A stretch of 64,000 nt of DNA from Brevirhabdus pacifica (lineage in GTDB: Bacteria > Pseudomonadota > Alphaproteobacteria > Rhodobacterales > Rhodobacteraceae): assembly GCF_002797755.1 (NCBI RefSeq), contig NZ_PGFI01000013.1, positions 248,001 to 312,000 of the forward strand. Reading direction: 5' to 3'. The notes below the pieces were generated by a model. That model was given only the letters and a program-made list of their open reading frames with translations. It was not told where the DNA came from and ran no database searches. The position numbers and the translations under genes were made by a program. Numbering within the stretch: the stretch's first letter is position 1; each line of letters opens with the position of its first letter. Shown here one piece after another: positions 8,388 to 17,633 of this stretch.

Positions 8388-9377
8388 TCAGGTCTGTTCG
8401 TGGCGCAGGTTGCGGGCCGAGGCCTTGATCGCGTCATACTGGCCCGACGGGCGGTAGCGCCAAAGATACTCGGGCAGCACCGCCTCAAGGGAGACAGGTT
8501 CGATCCCCAGATCGGCAAAACCGCGCGCGCCGTCACCCACCACGTTGTCGCGCCGCAGGTTGATCACCTGGTCGCTGGTCACGGGCCCGGTTACAAGACC
8601 GAAGGTCAGCGCCCGGACAAGACCGAATGCCTTGGCCATCAGACCGGCGATCCCGAAGGGAATGTTGACCACCAGACGACGGCGGTTGATCACGCGCAGC
8701 ATCTGCTGGATCAACTCGCGGAAGCTGTCCACGTCGGGGCCGCCCAGCTCGTAGACGCCGGGGGCCGCCTGGCCGGTGGCCCCGAGGACCGCGGCGCGGG
8801 CGACGTCATCGACATAGACGGGCTGGAACTTGGTGTCCGCGCCGATGATCGGCAGAACCGGCCCGAACCGCGACATCGAGGCGAAGCGGTTGAAGAACTC
8901 ATCCTCGGGCCCGAAGATCACCGAGGGGCGCAGGATCACGGCGTCCGGCTGATGGCGCAGAACGCCCTCCTCGCCCAGCGCCTTGGTGCGGGAATAGTCG
9001 CTTTCGCTGTCGGCATCCGCGCCGATAGCCGAAACATGGACCATCCGGTGGATCCCAAGCCCGGCGGCGACGCGGGCAATCCGCTCGGCCCCCTCGGCCT
9101 GAACACTCTCGAACGTGTTGCGCCCCGAGGGCACCAGAACGCCAACACAGTTGATGACCACATCCGAGGATATCAGGACCTGGCGCACCGACTCGTCGTC
9201 GCGGATATTGGCGAAGACGGGCTCGACCTGGCCGACGACCCCGTAGGGGCGCACGAAGATCGCTTCGTTCGGATTGCGGCAGGCGACGCGGACGCGCCAG
9301 CCCTCGCGGGCCATCCGGCGGGCGATGTAACGCCCCACGAATCCCGAGCCGCCGAAGATGGTTACCAGCCTGGACAT
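8388..9377 (-). CDS. NDUFA9-like NAD(P)-binding epimerase-family protein
   Basis: This 329-residue protein has an atypical short-chain dehydrogenase (extended) fold. The N-terminal Rossmann loop is GGSGFVG (9-15). It is most like the complex I NDUFA9 group of epimerase-like proteins found in alphaproteobacteria. These bind NADPH and in mitochondria form an accessory subunit of NADH dehydrogenase. No nuo genes are in the window. I chose the ATG at 9377 because it places the Rossmann motif at the very N-terminus, as in the family; the open frame runs further upstream without recognisable homology. It is divergent from tRNA-Leu. Confidence 0.85.
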   Translation of the reverse strand: MSRLVTIFGGSGFVGRYIARRMAREGWRVRVACRNPNEAIFVRPYGVVGQVEPVFANIRDDESVRQVLISSDVVINCVGVLVPSGRNTFESVQAEGAERIARVAAGLGIHRMVHVSAIGADADSESDYSRTKALGEEGVLRHQPDAVILRPSVIFGPEDEFFNRFASMSRFGPVLPIIGADTKFQPVYVDDVARAAVLGATGQAAPGVYELGGPDVDSFRELIQQMLRVINRRRLVVNIPFGIAGLMAKAFGLVRALTFGLVTGPVTSDQVINLRRDNVVGDGARGFADLGIEPVSLEAVLPEYLWRYRPSGQYDAIKASARNLRHEQT

Positions 9378-9578
9378 GTGCAATTCCCATTCCCTTTGTC
9401 GACAAAGGTCTACCGGCTGCCCGCCCCCCAGACAAGTCCGCAGAGCGCCACATCCCGCCGCATCCACCCGACCCGCGGACCCGAGCCCGCCGAAAGGTGT
9501 GCCGAACCCGGATCGCCACCTCGAAGTCGGGGTGCGAAAATTTTCTCGCCGCCAGCGCGATATTCCGTTGCGGGGCCA

Positions 9579-9607
9579 TTGACACCCCCCCGCCCCCCGG
9601 CTAAATC
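9579..9607 (+). promoter_or_regulatory. Sigma-70 promoter of tRNA-Leu
   Basis: A perfect TTGACA (9579-9584) is followed by exactly 17 bases and TAAATC (9602-9607). The expected start site, about 9613-9615, is roughly ten bases before the mature tRNA. Confidence 0.75.
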
Positions 9608-9623
9608 GCGGCCTCGACACCTT

Positions 9624-9709
9624 GCCCAGGTGGCGGAATGGTAGACGCGCTAGCTTCAGGTGCTAGTGTCCGTATGGACGTGGAGGTTCGAGTCCTCTCC
9701 TGGGCACCA
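9624..9709 (+). tRNA. tRNA-Leu, anticodon CAG
   Basis: The acceptor arm GCCCAGG (9624-9630) pairs perfectly with CCTGGGC (9699-9705), followed by discriminator A and an encoded CCA. The anticodon stem CTAGC/GCTAG encloses the 7-base loop TTCAGGT, giving anticodon CAG. A long variable arm and the T-arm GGTTCGAGTCC are present, as expected of a class II leucine tRNA. Confidence 0.97.
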
Positions 9710-9807
9710 AATTCCCCCAAGACATTGTTCCGATATTCCCCGACGGCATTGCGGCCGGTTTCGGGCCGTATGCATGCCTGGATGAAGGCCGTGCTTGGCC
9801 GCACCTG

Positions 9808-10488
9808 TCAGGACCGCTTGCGGATCCGGACAAAAGGCTTGCCCGCCACCTCTACCGCGCCCTCGCCATCGGCGTCGGTCAGGCTTTCGGCCAGCAGCCG
9901 CTTGAGCTTGTTGCGCTTCCAATTGGTTTGAACCTGCCGCGTCAGCACGGTCGTCGGCAGGAAGATGCGCCGATCATCCCGCCATTCCACCTGAAAGCTG
10001 CGCCAGGCGGCGGCCAGGTGGCTGGCGTGGCCGGTGGCGGCGGCGACGGTGATGGTCATGCAGGTAATGTCCCGCTCTTCCAACGGGGTCTCGATCGCGT
10101 CGCGCGCACGCATCTCCAGCTCGTGAAAACTGCCGGCGTCGAAGAACTTGCCGCTTTCCAGCGGCCCCTGGTTCGTCCGCTCGGAGGGGCGGTTCAGGTC
10201 CTTGAAATCGGTCTCCACCCGGTCGGTTACCACCGCCGAGTAACTGCGATCCTTGGTGTGCAGCTCGGCGATGAGGTTGAGGATGTAGATCGCCTCGGAC
10301 CCCATGTTGGTGATGAAGCACCGTGCCTCGTCATCCAAGGCAGCACTCCGGGTGATCATGATCACCGGCCGGCGCTGGCGCATAAATTGGGAAACGAAGA
10401 CCTGAAGGTAGACCAGCCAGATCAGCGCCATGATGGCGCTGAGGGCGAGGCTCAGGATTTCGACATTGTCGCGCAGCCAGTCCATCAC
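9808..10488 (-). CDS. Hypothetical single-pass membrane protein
   Basis: I do not recognise the family. The 226-residue protein has one strong N-terminal transmembrane segment (about residues 9-32) and then a soluble region that seems cytoplasmic: the charge pattern after the helix (RQRR) favours the inside. The soluble part looks beta-rich, and the C-terminus is basic. It starts with two consecutive Met codons; the second could also be used. It lies downstream of another small membrane-protein gene on the same strand, separated by a probable terminator, so the two need not share a transcript. Confidence 0.65.
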   Translation of the reverse strand: MMDWLRDNVEILSLALSAIMALIWLVYLQVFVSQFMRQRRPVIMITRSAALDDEARCFITNMGSEAIYILNLIAELHTKDRSYSAVVTDRVETDFKDLNRPSERTNQGPLESGKFFDAGSFHELEMRARDAIETPLEERDITCMTITVAAATGHASHLAAAWRSFQVEWRDDRRIFLPTTVLTRQVQTNWKRNKLKRLLAESLTDADGEGAVEVAGKPFVRIRKRS

Positions 10489-10546
10489 GGCCTCCTTGCA
10501 AGGTCATACATGGAGGGTGAACGGGCGCGGCGCCGAATCGTTGCAA

Positions 10547-10571
10547 GAAATCCCGGGCACGAGGGCCCGGG
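10547..10571 (-). terminator. Probable intrinsic terminator after the 139-residue membrane protein gene
   Basis: On the minus strand CCCGGGC (10571-10565) and GCCCGGG (10558-10552) form a 7-bp stem with a 6-base loop, followed by ATTTC. The T-tract is short, so efficiency may be modest. Confidence 0.5.
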
Positions 10572-10578
10572 CGCCCGC

Positions 10579-10998
10579 TCAGTTGAAAGCGATGACCGCG
10601 AAGACGATGGCCAGCGTGACGCCACTCATCCCCACCATGGACCACAGACGCACCTTGCCGGGGTCGGGCGCGGGCCCGCCCGTTGCGGCCCGCCCGCGCA
10701 GCCATTTCAGGAACCCGCTTGCGCCCAGCACGACCGTCGCAGCCAGCAGCTTGACGTAGAAGGCCCAGCCGACGGCCAGGGTGCCCGCGGTGATCGAGAT
10801 CATTCCCAACCCCGTCACCCAAAGCAGCACGATCGCCCAGAACGACATGTTGCCCAGCACGCCCATCGCCTCGCGCAGCCAGGGCGCGGGCGACTCGCCG
10901 CTGGCGCCCACCCGCTTGAGCAGGACGGCATTGCCGACCGACCCTGCCCCGCCAACGAAAAGACAGAACAGGTGGATGATCTTGAGCGTGATGAACAT
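10579..10998 (-). CDS. Small four-helix integral membrane protein of unknown function
   Basis: This 139-residue, very hydrophobic protein has about four transmembrane segments (roughly 3-25, 48-70, 73-97 and 117-138). A histidine lies in the first helix (KIIHLFCLF), a pattern seen in several small haem or metal-related membrane families such as CopD-like proteins, but I cannot assign one. The ATG start has an upstream GGAGGGGA-type purine stretch. It is divergent from folD and followed by a probable terminator, so it may be a one-gene unit. Confidence 0.7.
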   Translation of the reverse strand: MFITLKIIHLFCLFVGGAGSVGNAVLLKRVGASGESPAPWLREAMGVLGNMSFWAIVLLWVTGLGMISITAGTLAVGWAFYVKLLAATVVLGASGFLKWLRGRAATGGPAPDPGKVRLWSMVGMSGVTLAIVFAVIAFN

Positions 10999-11181
10999 GC
11001 GTCCCCTCCGGATTTTGCCAACGCTAGCATGGGCGCACCGCCAGTCCCAGCGCTTCCGCGCGGGAGGACTGGCAGAGGGGCGCCATGCCGCTTTACCCGG
11101 GCGCGGCCTTTCGGCAGGTTGCGCAGCGGGCCGCCTGGATATTTATGACGGCATCGGATTGAGCAGAAGGAAGGCGAAGGC

Positions 11182-12084
11182 ATGGCGGCAAAGATCATCG
11201 ACGGCAAGGCATTCGCGGCCGACGTCCGCGGGCGGGTGGCCGAACACGTGGCGGGGCTGCAACGGGATCACGGCCTGACGCCGGGTCTGGCCGTCGTGCT
11301 GGTGGGCGAAGACCCCGCCAGCCAGGTCTATGTCCGCTCAAAGGGCAAGATGACCGTCGAGGTCGGCATGCACTCGGAAGAGCATCGCCTTGACGCCGAC
11401 ACCCCCGAGCAGGAGCTGATCGCGCTGATCGAGAAGCTGAACGCCGATCCCGCGATCCACGGTATCCTGGTGCAGCTGCCGCTGCCCAAGCACCTGGACG
11501 AGGACCTGGTCATCAACACCATCGATCCGGCCAAGGATGTCGACGGGTTCCACATCTCGAACGTGGGCCTGCTGAGCACGGGTCAGAAAAGCATGGTGCC
11601 CTGCACGCCGCTGGGCTGCCTGATGCTGCTGCGGGACGAGCTGGGCTCGCTCTCGGGCAAGGACGCGGTGGTGATCGGCCGGTCGAACATTGTCGGCAAG
11701 CCGATGGCACAGCTTCTGCTGGGCGACAGCGCCACCGTCACCGTTGCCCATTCGCGCACCAAGGACCTGGCCGAGGTCGTGCGCCGCGCCGACATCGTCG
11801 TGGCGGCCGTCGGCCGGCCCCAGATGGTGCCCGGCGACTGGATCAAGCCCGGCGCCACTGTGATCGACGTGGGCATCAACCGTATCGACGCGCCCGAGAA
11901 GGGCGAGGGCAAGACCCGCCTGGTCGGCGACGTCGATTTCAACTCGGTCTCCCAGGTGGCTGGGGCGATGACGCCGGTTCCGGGCGGGGTCGGGCCGATG
12001 ACCATCGCCTGTTTGCTGGCCAACACCCTGACCGCCGCCTGCCGGGCCAACAACCTGCCCGAGCCGGAGGGTCTGACCGCCTGA
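11182..12084 (+). CDS. folD: Bifunctional methylenetetrahydrofolate dehydrogenase/methenyltetrahydrofolate cyclohydrolase
   Basis: At 300 residues this has the standard FolD length. Family signatures seen are YVRSKGK (50-56, with the catalytic lysine at 54), [10 protein letters not shown], the Rossmann loop [12 protein letters not shown], and PGGVGPMTI near the C-terminus. It interconverts 5,10-methylene- and 10-formyl-tetrahydrofolate using NADP+, supplying one-carbon units for purines and formyl-Met-tRNA. The ATG is preceded by GGAAGGCGAAGG. A strong terminator follows 33 bases after the stop, so it is probably monocistronic. Confidence 0.98.
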   Translation: MAAKIIDGKAFAADVRGRVAEHVAGLQRDHGLTPGLAVVLVGEDPASQVYVRSKGKMTVEVGMHSEEHRLDADTPEQELIALIEKLNADPAIHGILVQLPLPKHLDEDLVINTIDPAKDVDGFHISNVGLLSTGQKSMVPCTPLGCLMLLRDELGSLSGKDAVVIGRSNIVGKPMAQLLLGDSATVTVAHSRTKDLAEVVRRADIVVAAVGRPQMVPGDWIKPGATVIDVGINRIDAPEKGEGKTRLVGDVDFNSVSQVAGAMTPVPGGVGPMTIACLLANTLTAACRANNLPEPEGLTA

Positions 12085-12116
12085 TTTTCCGACCGCGTTG
12101 CGGTCGCGGACATGAG

Positions 12117-12152
12117 AAGGGCCGGGCGCCTCGCGGCGACCCGGCCCTTTCC
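12117..12152 (+). terminator. Intrinsic terminator of folD
   Basis: A perfect 10-bp stem, AAGGGCCGGG (12117-12126) with CCCGGCCCTT (12140-12149), is followed by TCCTT. It lies between the convergent folD and symporter genes; the reverse direction has a weaker T-run, so it may work both ways. Confidence 0.8.
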
Positions 12153-12187
12153 TTGTCCTCATGGCGCCCGCCGTGCGGGCCCCATAC

Positions 12188-13660
12188 TTACCAGATGCCG
12201 TGGTCCTTCAGCTCCTGGCTCAGCTCCCCTTTGAAATCGAGGGCGGTGGCCGAGGGCCGTGTCAGCAGGCTGACGATGACGAACAGGCCCACCGTGACGC
12301 CGATGACCGTGGCCGCCAGGATCGGGTTGAAGACGCTGATCCCGGCAAACATCGCCATGTAGATGGCCGTGCCCGCACCGCCCACAAGCGATGCCAGCAC
12401 GCCCCAGGCGGTGCCGCCGCGCCAGAAGAAGGCGCCGATGGTCGCCGGCACAGTCACGATCAGGCCCGCCGCCGACAAGGCGGCAAGCTGATCCACGATC
12501 GTGGCGTTGCGCAGGGCAAACCAGGCCGCGAACAGCACCACCAGGACCACGACGACCCGACCGACGAAGATCTGCTGCGCGTCGCGCCCCTCACCCTGGC
12601 GCATCAGGTCGCGCGCCACCATCGAGCCCAGGGTCAGCGCGATGGAGTCGAGGGTCGAGACCGCTGCCGCCAGGATGCCCACGATCAGCAGCAGGCTGAT
12701 CCAGACCGGAACCGCACCCGAACCCAAAAGCGCGGGCGTCGCACCGCTGGGATTCTCAAGATCCGGCACCAGCACCAGGGCGGCAAAGCCCCAGATCACG
12801 GCAATCAGCGTGAAGACCAGACCGAAGCCCAGCACCCAGAAGATCATCCGGCGCATGGCCGCAAGATCCTTGGTCACGAAAAGCCGCTGGCTGACCTGCG
12901 GGTTCGAGAGGGGAAAGAAGAACCAGGGCAGGGCAAGCGCCAGGAAGGTCGGCAACTTCCACAGGCCCGGTCCCGGCACGTCCAGCCACTGGCCACGGCT
13001 TTCCTTGATCTCGCCCGCGAAGGCATCAAGCCCGCCGATGGCCGCGATCACGAAGCCGACCGCCAGAAGCGCCGACACCAGCATCACCACCGCCTGCACC
13101 GCGTCCGTCCACGCGACCGAGCGCAGGCCGGCGACGAGGGTCCAGAAAATGGCCAGCACCGCGCCGATGGCGATGGCGGTGCCCAGGGTGATCGCCCCTC
13201 CGGTCACGCCCGAAAGCAGCAGGCCGATCCCGGCCATCTGCGTCGTGCAATACGGAAGCAGGAATATAAGGCTCAGCACCGCGGTCAGCCGCGAGATGTT
13301 GCGGCTGCCGTAGCGCGCGCCCAGCATCTCGGCCGGGGTGATGAAGTTCCAGCGCTTGGCAGCCAGCCAGAAGCGAGGGCCAAACACGACCAGCAAGGTC
13401 AGGCCCGAGAAATACACAAGCTCGAATCCCAGCGCGCCAATACCGCCGCGATAGGTCAGGCCGGTCAATACCACCAGCATGAAGGCCGAGTAGGTCGTCG
13501 CGGCGTAGGACAGGCCCGAGACCATGCCCCCGATATGGCGGCCGCCCAGGTAGTAGTCCGCCGCCGTGCCCTTGTTGCCCCGCGCTGCCGCGAAGGCCAC
13601 GAAGCCACCGAAAACCGCGAAGATCGCGAGGGTGATCCAGATCAGTGTCGTCGAAATCAT
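12188..13660 (-). CDS. Sodium:solute symporter family (SSS) transporter
   Basis: This 490-residue protein has about 13 transmembrane segments and the SSS-family start: a hydrophobic helix, then DYYLGGRHIGG, then a helix containing SYAATTYSAF. Members couple sodium (or proton) entry to uptake of sugars, proline, pantothenate or organic acids; the substrate cannot be told from sequence. The start was placed at the ATG at 13660, four bases after the stop of the small upstream gene, because an upstream ATG would overlap that gene and adds residues unlike the family. The two genes are clearly translationally linked. Confidence 0.92.
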   Translation of the reverse strand: MISTTLIWITLAIFAVFGGFVAFAAARGNKGTAADYYLGGRHIGGMVSGLSYAATTYSAFMLVVLTGLTYRGGIGALGFELVYFSGLTLLVVFGPRFWLAAKRWNFITPAEMLGARYGSRNISRLTAVLSLIFLLPYCTTQMAGIGLLLSGVTGGAITLGTAIAIGAVLAIFWTLVAGLRSVAWTDAVQAVVMLVSALLAVGFVIAAIGGLDAFAGEIKESRGQWLDVPGPGLWKLPTFLALALPWFFFPLSNPQVSQRLFVTKDLAAMRRMIFWVLGFGLVFTLIAVIWGFAALVLVPDLENPSGATPALLGSGAVPVWISLLLIVGILAAAVSTLDSIALTLGSMVARDLMRQGEGRDAQQIFVGRVVVVLVVLFAAWFALRNATIVDQLAALSAAGLIVTVPATIGAFFWRGGTAWGVLASLVGGAGTAIYMAMFAGISVFNPILAATVIGVTVGLFVIVSLLTRPSATALDFKGELSQELKDHGIW

Positions 13661-13664
13661 CGGC

Positions 13665-13844
13665 TCAGGCCCTCCAACGGGCGACACCGATGCCGACCAG
13701 GACGACGATCGCCGCCCCGAACAGACACCAGAAGATCAGGATGTCGAAGGAGGGCTCGCCCCCTCCGAGTATTGCGTAAGGCACAAGGATGCCGGCAACG
13801 ATGACCACCCCCACACCGAGCAGCCACCGGGTAAATCCGTGCAT
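13665..13844 (-). CDS. Small two-helix membrane protein paired with the symporter
   Basis: This 59-residue protein is made almost entirely of two transmembrane helices joined by a short Gly/Asp-containing loop and ends in VARWRA. Small two-helix proteins often sit directly upstream of SSS symporters and are thought to be accessory subunits, as with YhdT/PanF-type pairs; I infer that role here. I preferred the ATG at 13844 over the one at 13862 because GAAGGGAAG lies at Shine-Dalgarno distance before it. The stop is four bases from the symporter start. Confidence 0.72.
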   Translation of the reverse strand: MHGFTRWLLGVGVVIVAGILVPYAILGGGEPSFDILIFWCLFGAAIVVLVGIGVARWRA

Positions 13845-13859
13845 TTCAGTCTTCCCTTC

Positions 13860-13891
13860 CATGAAACGACGGGTTTGCGTCGCTTTTCATG
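13860..13891. repeat. Imperfect inverted repeat upstream of the two-helix protein/symporter genes
   Basis: CATGAAACGACG (13860-13871) pairs with CGTCG..TTTCATG (13878-13891) with a 2-base bulge. It lies 16 bases upstream of the start of the first gene, so it could be an operator or a leader hairpin. Confidence 0.4.
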
Positions 13892-14006
13892 CCAAATCGA
13901 TACCCGTTCACATGTCCGTGTGCAAATGCGGCATTTACGGCCGCGAGTTTTCTGCGGGCGCGCGGTAGCCCGTGCGAAAATACTGCGACCGGGCCTGATA
14001 AGCGGT

Positions 14007-15098
14007 TCAGCCCCGGGGACGGGCATGGAGCATTCGGTAGAGCCAGGGCGCGATCGTCACCGCCAGCCCGATCCGCATGACGTGATGGGTGGCCACGAAG
14101 ACCGGGTCGGCATCCAGCGCGATCGCGATCAGCCCCATTTCGATCAGGCCGCCCGGCGCGAAGGCGATGAACGCAACCTCCGCCTCGGCCAGGCCAAGGC
14201 CCGCGGTCATCACCGCAAGACCCAAGGCGACGGATAGCGAAAAGCCCAGCGCAAGCACGGCCAGCCCCAGCCCCCTCAACAGGTCCCGCGTGGATGGCCC
14301 CGCGAAACGCGCGCCCAGCGTCGTGCCGATCACAAGCTGGGCCGCCTTCAAAAGCGCGTCGGGGATCTGGGCCTCGGTCATGCCGGTGGCGTGGATGATC
14401 GCGCTCAGCAACAGCGGGCCCAGCATGATGGCGGCGGGGATGTGCAGGCCGCGCCCCAGGTAGACCCCGGCCACCCCGGCGGCGGCCATCAGCAGGACAT
14501 CGAATATCCCTTCGATGCCCGACGCCAGGCTATCATCTGGCGGCACGACGCCAACGGGCTGCCCCATCTCAAGGCTCAGCAACAGGGGGATCACCGAGAC
14601 CGACAAGGTGAGCCGCGCAAAATGCTGCATCGACATCAAGGGGCCGTTGCCGCCATTTGCCTCGCCGATCAGCACCGCCTCGACCAAACCACCGGGACTT
14701 GCGGCGAAGAACGCCGTCGGCCGGTCATAACCGCCCAGCCGGCGCAGGATCGCGGCATTGATCAGCTGGACCACGACCATGTAGGGCACCACAATCAGCA
14801 GGCTTGGCCACCATCGCGCCACCTCGGTGGCAATATCGGGGGTGATCCGGGCCCCGATCATCACCCCGATCACCGGCACGAAGACGACCCGAAGCCCCAC
14901 CGGCAAACCCAGCCTCAGCCCTTTGCCCCGGCCCGTCGGGCCCATTCCCGTCAGGCTGAGCATGGCGAAAAGGAAAAGCGGCCCCAGCATCCAGGGCAGC
15001 GGCATGCCTGCCCCCTCGAACAGCAACGCGGCGCCGACGCCCAGCCCGACCGAGGCGGCACCGCTGATAGCTGCATGGAGGGGGCTGGTCACGGGCAT
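14007..15098 (-). CDS. AbrB/AmoA-type membrane protein (putative transporter)
   Basis: This 363-residue protein has two homologous halves of about four to five transmembrane helices. Each half carries a glycine-rich re-entrant motif: ASPGGLVEAVLIGE in the first and FAPGGLIEMGLIA in the second. This is the pattern of the membrane family named AbrB or putative ammonia monooxygenase (unrelated to the DNA-binding AbrB). The role is not established; a transporter is the common guess. The start at 15098 puts the first helix right after a short N-terminus; the frame stays open upstream but without family-like sequence. It is divergent from the RNase D-like gene. Confidence 0.82.
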   Translation of the reverse strand: MPVTSPLHAAISGAASVGLGVGAALLFEGAGMPLPWMLGPLFLFAMLSLTGMGPTGRGKGLRLGLPVGLRVVFVPVIGVMIGARITPDIATEVARWWPSLLIVVPYMVVVQLINAAILRRLGGYDRPTAFFAASPGGLVEAVLIGEANGGNGPLMSMQHFARLTLSVSVIPLLLSLEMGQPVGVVPPDDSLASGIEGIFDVLLMAAAGVAGVYLGRGLHIPAAIMLGPLLLSAIIHATGMTEAQIPDALLKAAQLVIGTTLGARFAGPSTRDLLRGLGLAVLALGFSLSVALGLAVMTAGLGLAEAEVAFIAFAPGGLIEMGLIAIALDADPVFVATHHVMRIGLAVTIAPWLYRMLHARPRG

Positions 15099-15323
15099 CT
15101 CCGGCCGGGCGAATGGGGATGGGCCATTGCGCAACCCGCGCGGCCCACCCCGGGCAATGCCGCCCGGGCAGTCCTGTGCCGACAAGTTGATACCGCAGAT
15201 GGTTAAGAGAGGGTTGAGGCGGCACACCCCCGGATCGGCGCCGACGCACGACGCAGTTGCGCAAATGGCCCGGTTTCGGTAGTGCCGGCAGAGTTTTCGC
15301 AATTCGAAGAAGGACGGACCGAC

Positions 15324-15935
15324 GTGGCGAACCACCTTTACAGGGGCGACTTGCCCGACGGGCTGGACTTGGGGCCGATCGTGGCCATCGACTGCGAGAC
15401 GATGGGCCTGAACCCCCATCGCGACCGGCTGTGCGTCGTCCAGCTTTCCGGCGGCGACGGGAACGCCCACCTTGTGCAGATCGAGAAGGGACAGACCAGC
15501 GCGCCCAACCTGTGCCGGATGCTGGCCGACCCCGCCGTGCTGAAGCTGTTCCATTTCGGCCGTTTCGACATCGCCGCGATGCTCCATGCCTTCGGTGTCA
15601 CCGCGGCCCCGGTCTATTGCACCAAGATCGCCTCGAAGCTGGTGCGCACCTACACCGACCGCCACGGGCTGAAGAACCTGCTGCAGGAGCTGTTGAACAT
15701 CGACATCTCCAAGCAGCAGCAAAGCAGCGACTGGGGCGCACCGAACCTGACCGACGCACAGCTGAGCTATGCGGCCTCGGACGTGCTATACCTGCACAAG
15801 GTCAAGGAGGCGCTGGACACGATGCTGGAACGCGAGGGCCGCACCGAACTGGCCCAGGCCGCCTTCGACTTCCTGCCCACCCGCGCCCGGCTGGATCTTG
15901 CCGGCTGGGCTGAAATCGACATCTTCTCGCACTAG
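15324..15935 (+). CDS. RNase D-like 3'-5' exonuclease
   Basis: This 203-residue protein is a DEDD-family exonuclease domain alone. Exo I is IDCET (Asp23, Glu25), Exo II is HFGRFD (Asp82), and Exo III is YAASDVLYL. It lacks the HRDC domains of full-length RNase D, as is typical for the short alphaproteobacterial form, which probably trims structured RNA 3' ends. I chose the GTG at 15324 because it is preceded by GAAGAAGGA at good distance and gives the family's usual length; an ATG at 15282 would add 14 unlikely residues. It is first in the plus-strand rnd-kdsD-lptC-lptA-lptB series, ten bases before kdsD. Confidence 0.9.
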   Translation: MANHLYRGDLPDGLDLGPIVAIDCETMGLNPHRDRLCVVQLSGGDGNAHLVQIEKGQTSAPNLCRMLADPAVLKLFHFGRFDIAAMLHAFGVTAAPVYCTKIASKLVRTYTDRHGLKNLLQELLNIDISKQQQSSDWGAPNLTDAQLSYAASDVLYLHKVKEALDTMLEREGRTELAQAAFDFLPTRARLDLAGWAEIDIFSH

Positions 15936-15944
15936 ATAGGTCGG

Positions 15945-16976
15945 ATGGAACAGTCGAACCCCCAAGCCCCGGACAGCACCGAAGCCGCCCCCCGCGAGGG
16001 CTCCGTCGGCGGCCAGGCCGGTACCCTTCTTGCCGCAGGCCGCCGCGTGGTCGCCCGCGAGGCCGAGGCGCTGCGCGCCCTCGAAGGCGCGCTGGGCGAC
16101 AGCTTCGTCGCGGCGGTCGAGCTGATCCTGTCGGCCCGCGGCCGCATCATTGTCTCGGGCATGGGCAAATCGGGCCATGTAGGGCGCAAGATTGCCGCGA
16201 CACTCGCCTCGACCGGGACGCCCGCGCATTTCGTCCACCCCGCCGAAGCCAGCCACGGCGACCTGGGCATGATGACCCGGGGCGACGTGGCGCTGGTGCT
16301 GTCGAACTCGGGCGAGACGCCCGAGTTGGCCGACCTCATCGCCCATACCCGCCGCTTCGACATCCCGCTGATCGGCATCGCGGGGCGGGCCGGCTCGACC
16401 TTGATGACCCGCTCGGACGTGGCGATTCTTCTGCCCCCGGCCGAGGAGGCCTGTGACAAGGGCATCGTGCCCACCACCTCGACCACCATGACCTTGGCGC
16501 TGGGCGACGCGCTGGCCATCGCCCTGATGGAACACCGCGACTTCACGCCCGAGAATTTCCGCGACTACCACCCCGGCGGCAAGCTGGGCGCGCGCCTATC
16601 GAAGGTCCGCGACCTGATGCACGGCGCGGACGAGCTGCCGATGATCGACCAGGATGCCCCGATGGCCGACGCCCTGCTCGCGATCAGCCGCAAGGGCTTC
16701 GGCGTCGCCGGTGTCCAGGACGCGACCGGCGCCCTGACCGGCATCATCACCGACGGCGACCTGCGCCGCCACATGGACGGGCTGCTGGACCTCACTGCCC
16801 GCGAGGTGATGACCGCGACACCCCGCACCATCGCCCCCGACGCCCTGGCCGAGGAGGCCGTGGCGCTGATGAACCGGCTGAAGATAACCTGCCTGTTCGT
16901 GGTGGCCCCCGACACCGCCGGCAAGGCGATCGGCATCCTGCACATCCACGACTGCCTGCGGGCCGGGGTGGCCTGA
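15945..16976 (+). CDS. kdsD: Arabinose-5-phosphate isomerase (KpsF/GutQ family)
   Basis: This 343-residue protein has an N-terminal SIS sugar-isomerase domain (VSGMGKSGHVGRKIA, then LSNSGETPE and TTSTTMTLALGDALA) and a C-terminal pair of CBS domains (from about residue 215). It converts ribulose-5-phosphate to arabinose-5-phosphate, the first step to Kdo. It is followed one base later by lptC. Kdo made here is activated by KdsB, encoded about 13 kb further on in the polysaccharide region, and is used in LPS core and possibly in a capsule linker. The N-terminus is about 30 residues longer than the core domain needs. Confidence 0.95.
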   Translation: MEQSNPQAPDSTEAAPREGSVGGQAGTLLAAGRRVVAREAEALRALEGALGDSFVAAVELILSARGRIIVSGMGKSGHVGRKIAATLASTGTPAHFVHPAEASHGDLGMMTRGDVALVLSNSGETPELADLIAHTRRFDIPLIGIAGRAGSTLMTRSDVAILLPPAEEACDKGIVPTTSTTMTLALGDALAIALMEHRDFTPENFRDYHPGGKLGARLSKVRDLMHGADELPMIDQDAPMADALLAISRKGFGVAGVQDATGALTGIITDGDLRRHMDGLLDLTAREVMTATPRTIAPDALAEEAVALMNRLKITCLFVVAPDTAGKAIGILHIHDCLRAGVA

Positions 16977-16977
16977 C

Positions 16978-17613
16978 ATGCTGCGCGCCGACAACCGGTA
17001 TTCCCGGTTCGTGGCCCTGGCCAAGATCATCCTGCCGCTGGCCGCGCTGGGCCTGCTGTCGACGCTGGTTCTCTTCTCGCGCAGCGTCGACCATGAAAGC
17101 GCGATCCCCTATGCCGAGGTCGACGTGCACGAGCTGGCGCGCGGCCAGGGCATCGGAGAGCCGACTTATTCCACCGTCATGGGCGACGGCTCGGCCATCA
17201 CGGTGCGCGCGGCCACCGCACGGCCCAACCTGGCCAAGCCTTCCCAGGCCACGGCCAGCGGCCTGTCGGCCCGTCTGACCGCCCCCGACGGCACCGTCGT
17301 CGACATGTCCGCCCGCGAGGGGGCGATCGACACCGACACCAGCACCGTCGACCTGCGCCGCGATGTCACGATCGTGACCTCGACCGGTTACACGATCACT
17401 ACGGACGCCCTTGCCACACGCATGGACCGGACCCAGGTCGTATCGCCCGGACGCATCGTTGCCGACGGGCCGATGGGCCATCTGGAAGCCGGCCGGATGG
17501 AGCTGACCGACGGCTCGGGAATGGCCGCCGCGGGGGACAACGGCGGAGAGGCGCAGGGCGGCTACGTTCTGCTTTTCCAAGGCGGCGTGAAACTGGTATA
17601 CAAGCCCGAATAA
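16978..17613 (+). CDS. lptC: LPS export protein LptC
   Basis: This 211-residue protein has one N-terminal membrane helix (about 11-33) and a periplasmic beta-jellyroll rich in short Thr/Val/Asp strands, as in LptC. In the Lpt bridge it takes LPS from the LptBFG transporter and passes it to LptA. Sequence conservation in this family is low, so the call leans on position between kdsD and lptA and on topology. The ATG is one base after the kdsD stop. Confidence 0.88.
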   Translation: MLRADNRYSRFVALAKIILPLAALGLLSTLVLFSRSVDHESAIPYAEVDVHELARGQGIGEPTYSTVMGDGSAITVRAATARPNLAKPSQATASGLSARLTAPDGTVVDMSAREGAIDTDTSTVDLRRDVTIVTSTGYTITTDALATRMDRTQVVSPGRIVADGPMGHLEAGRMELTDGSGMAAAGDNGGEAQGGYVLLFQGGVKLVYKPE

Positions 17614-17633
17614 CCCTTCAGAAAGGACGTCTC

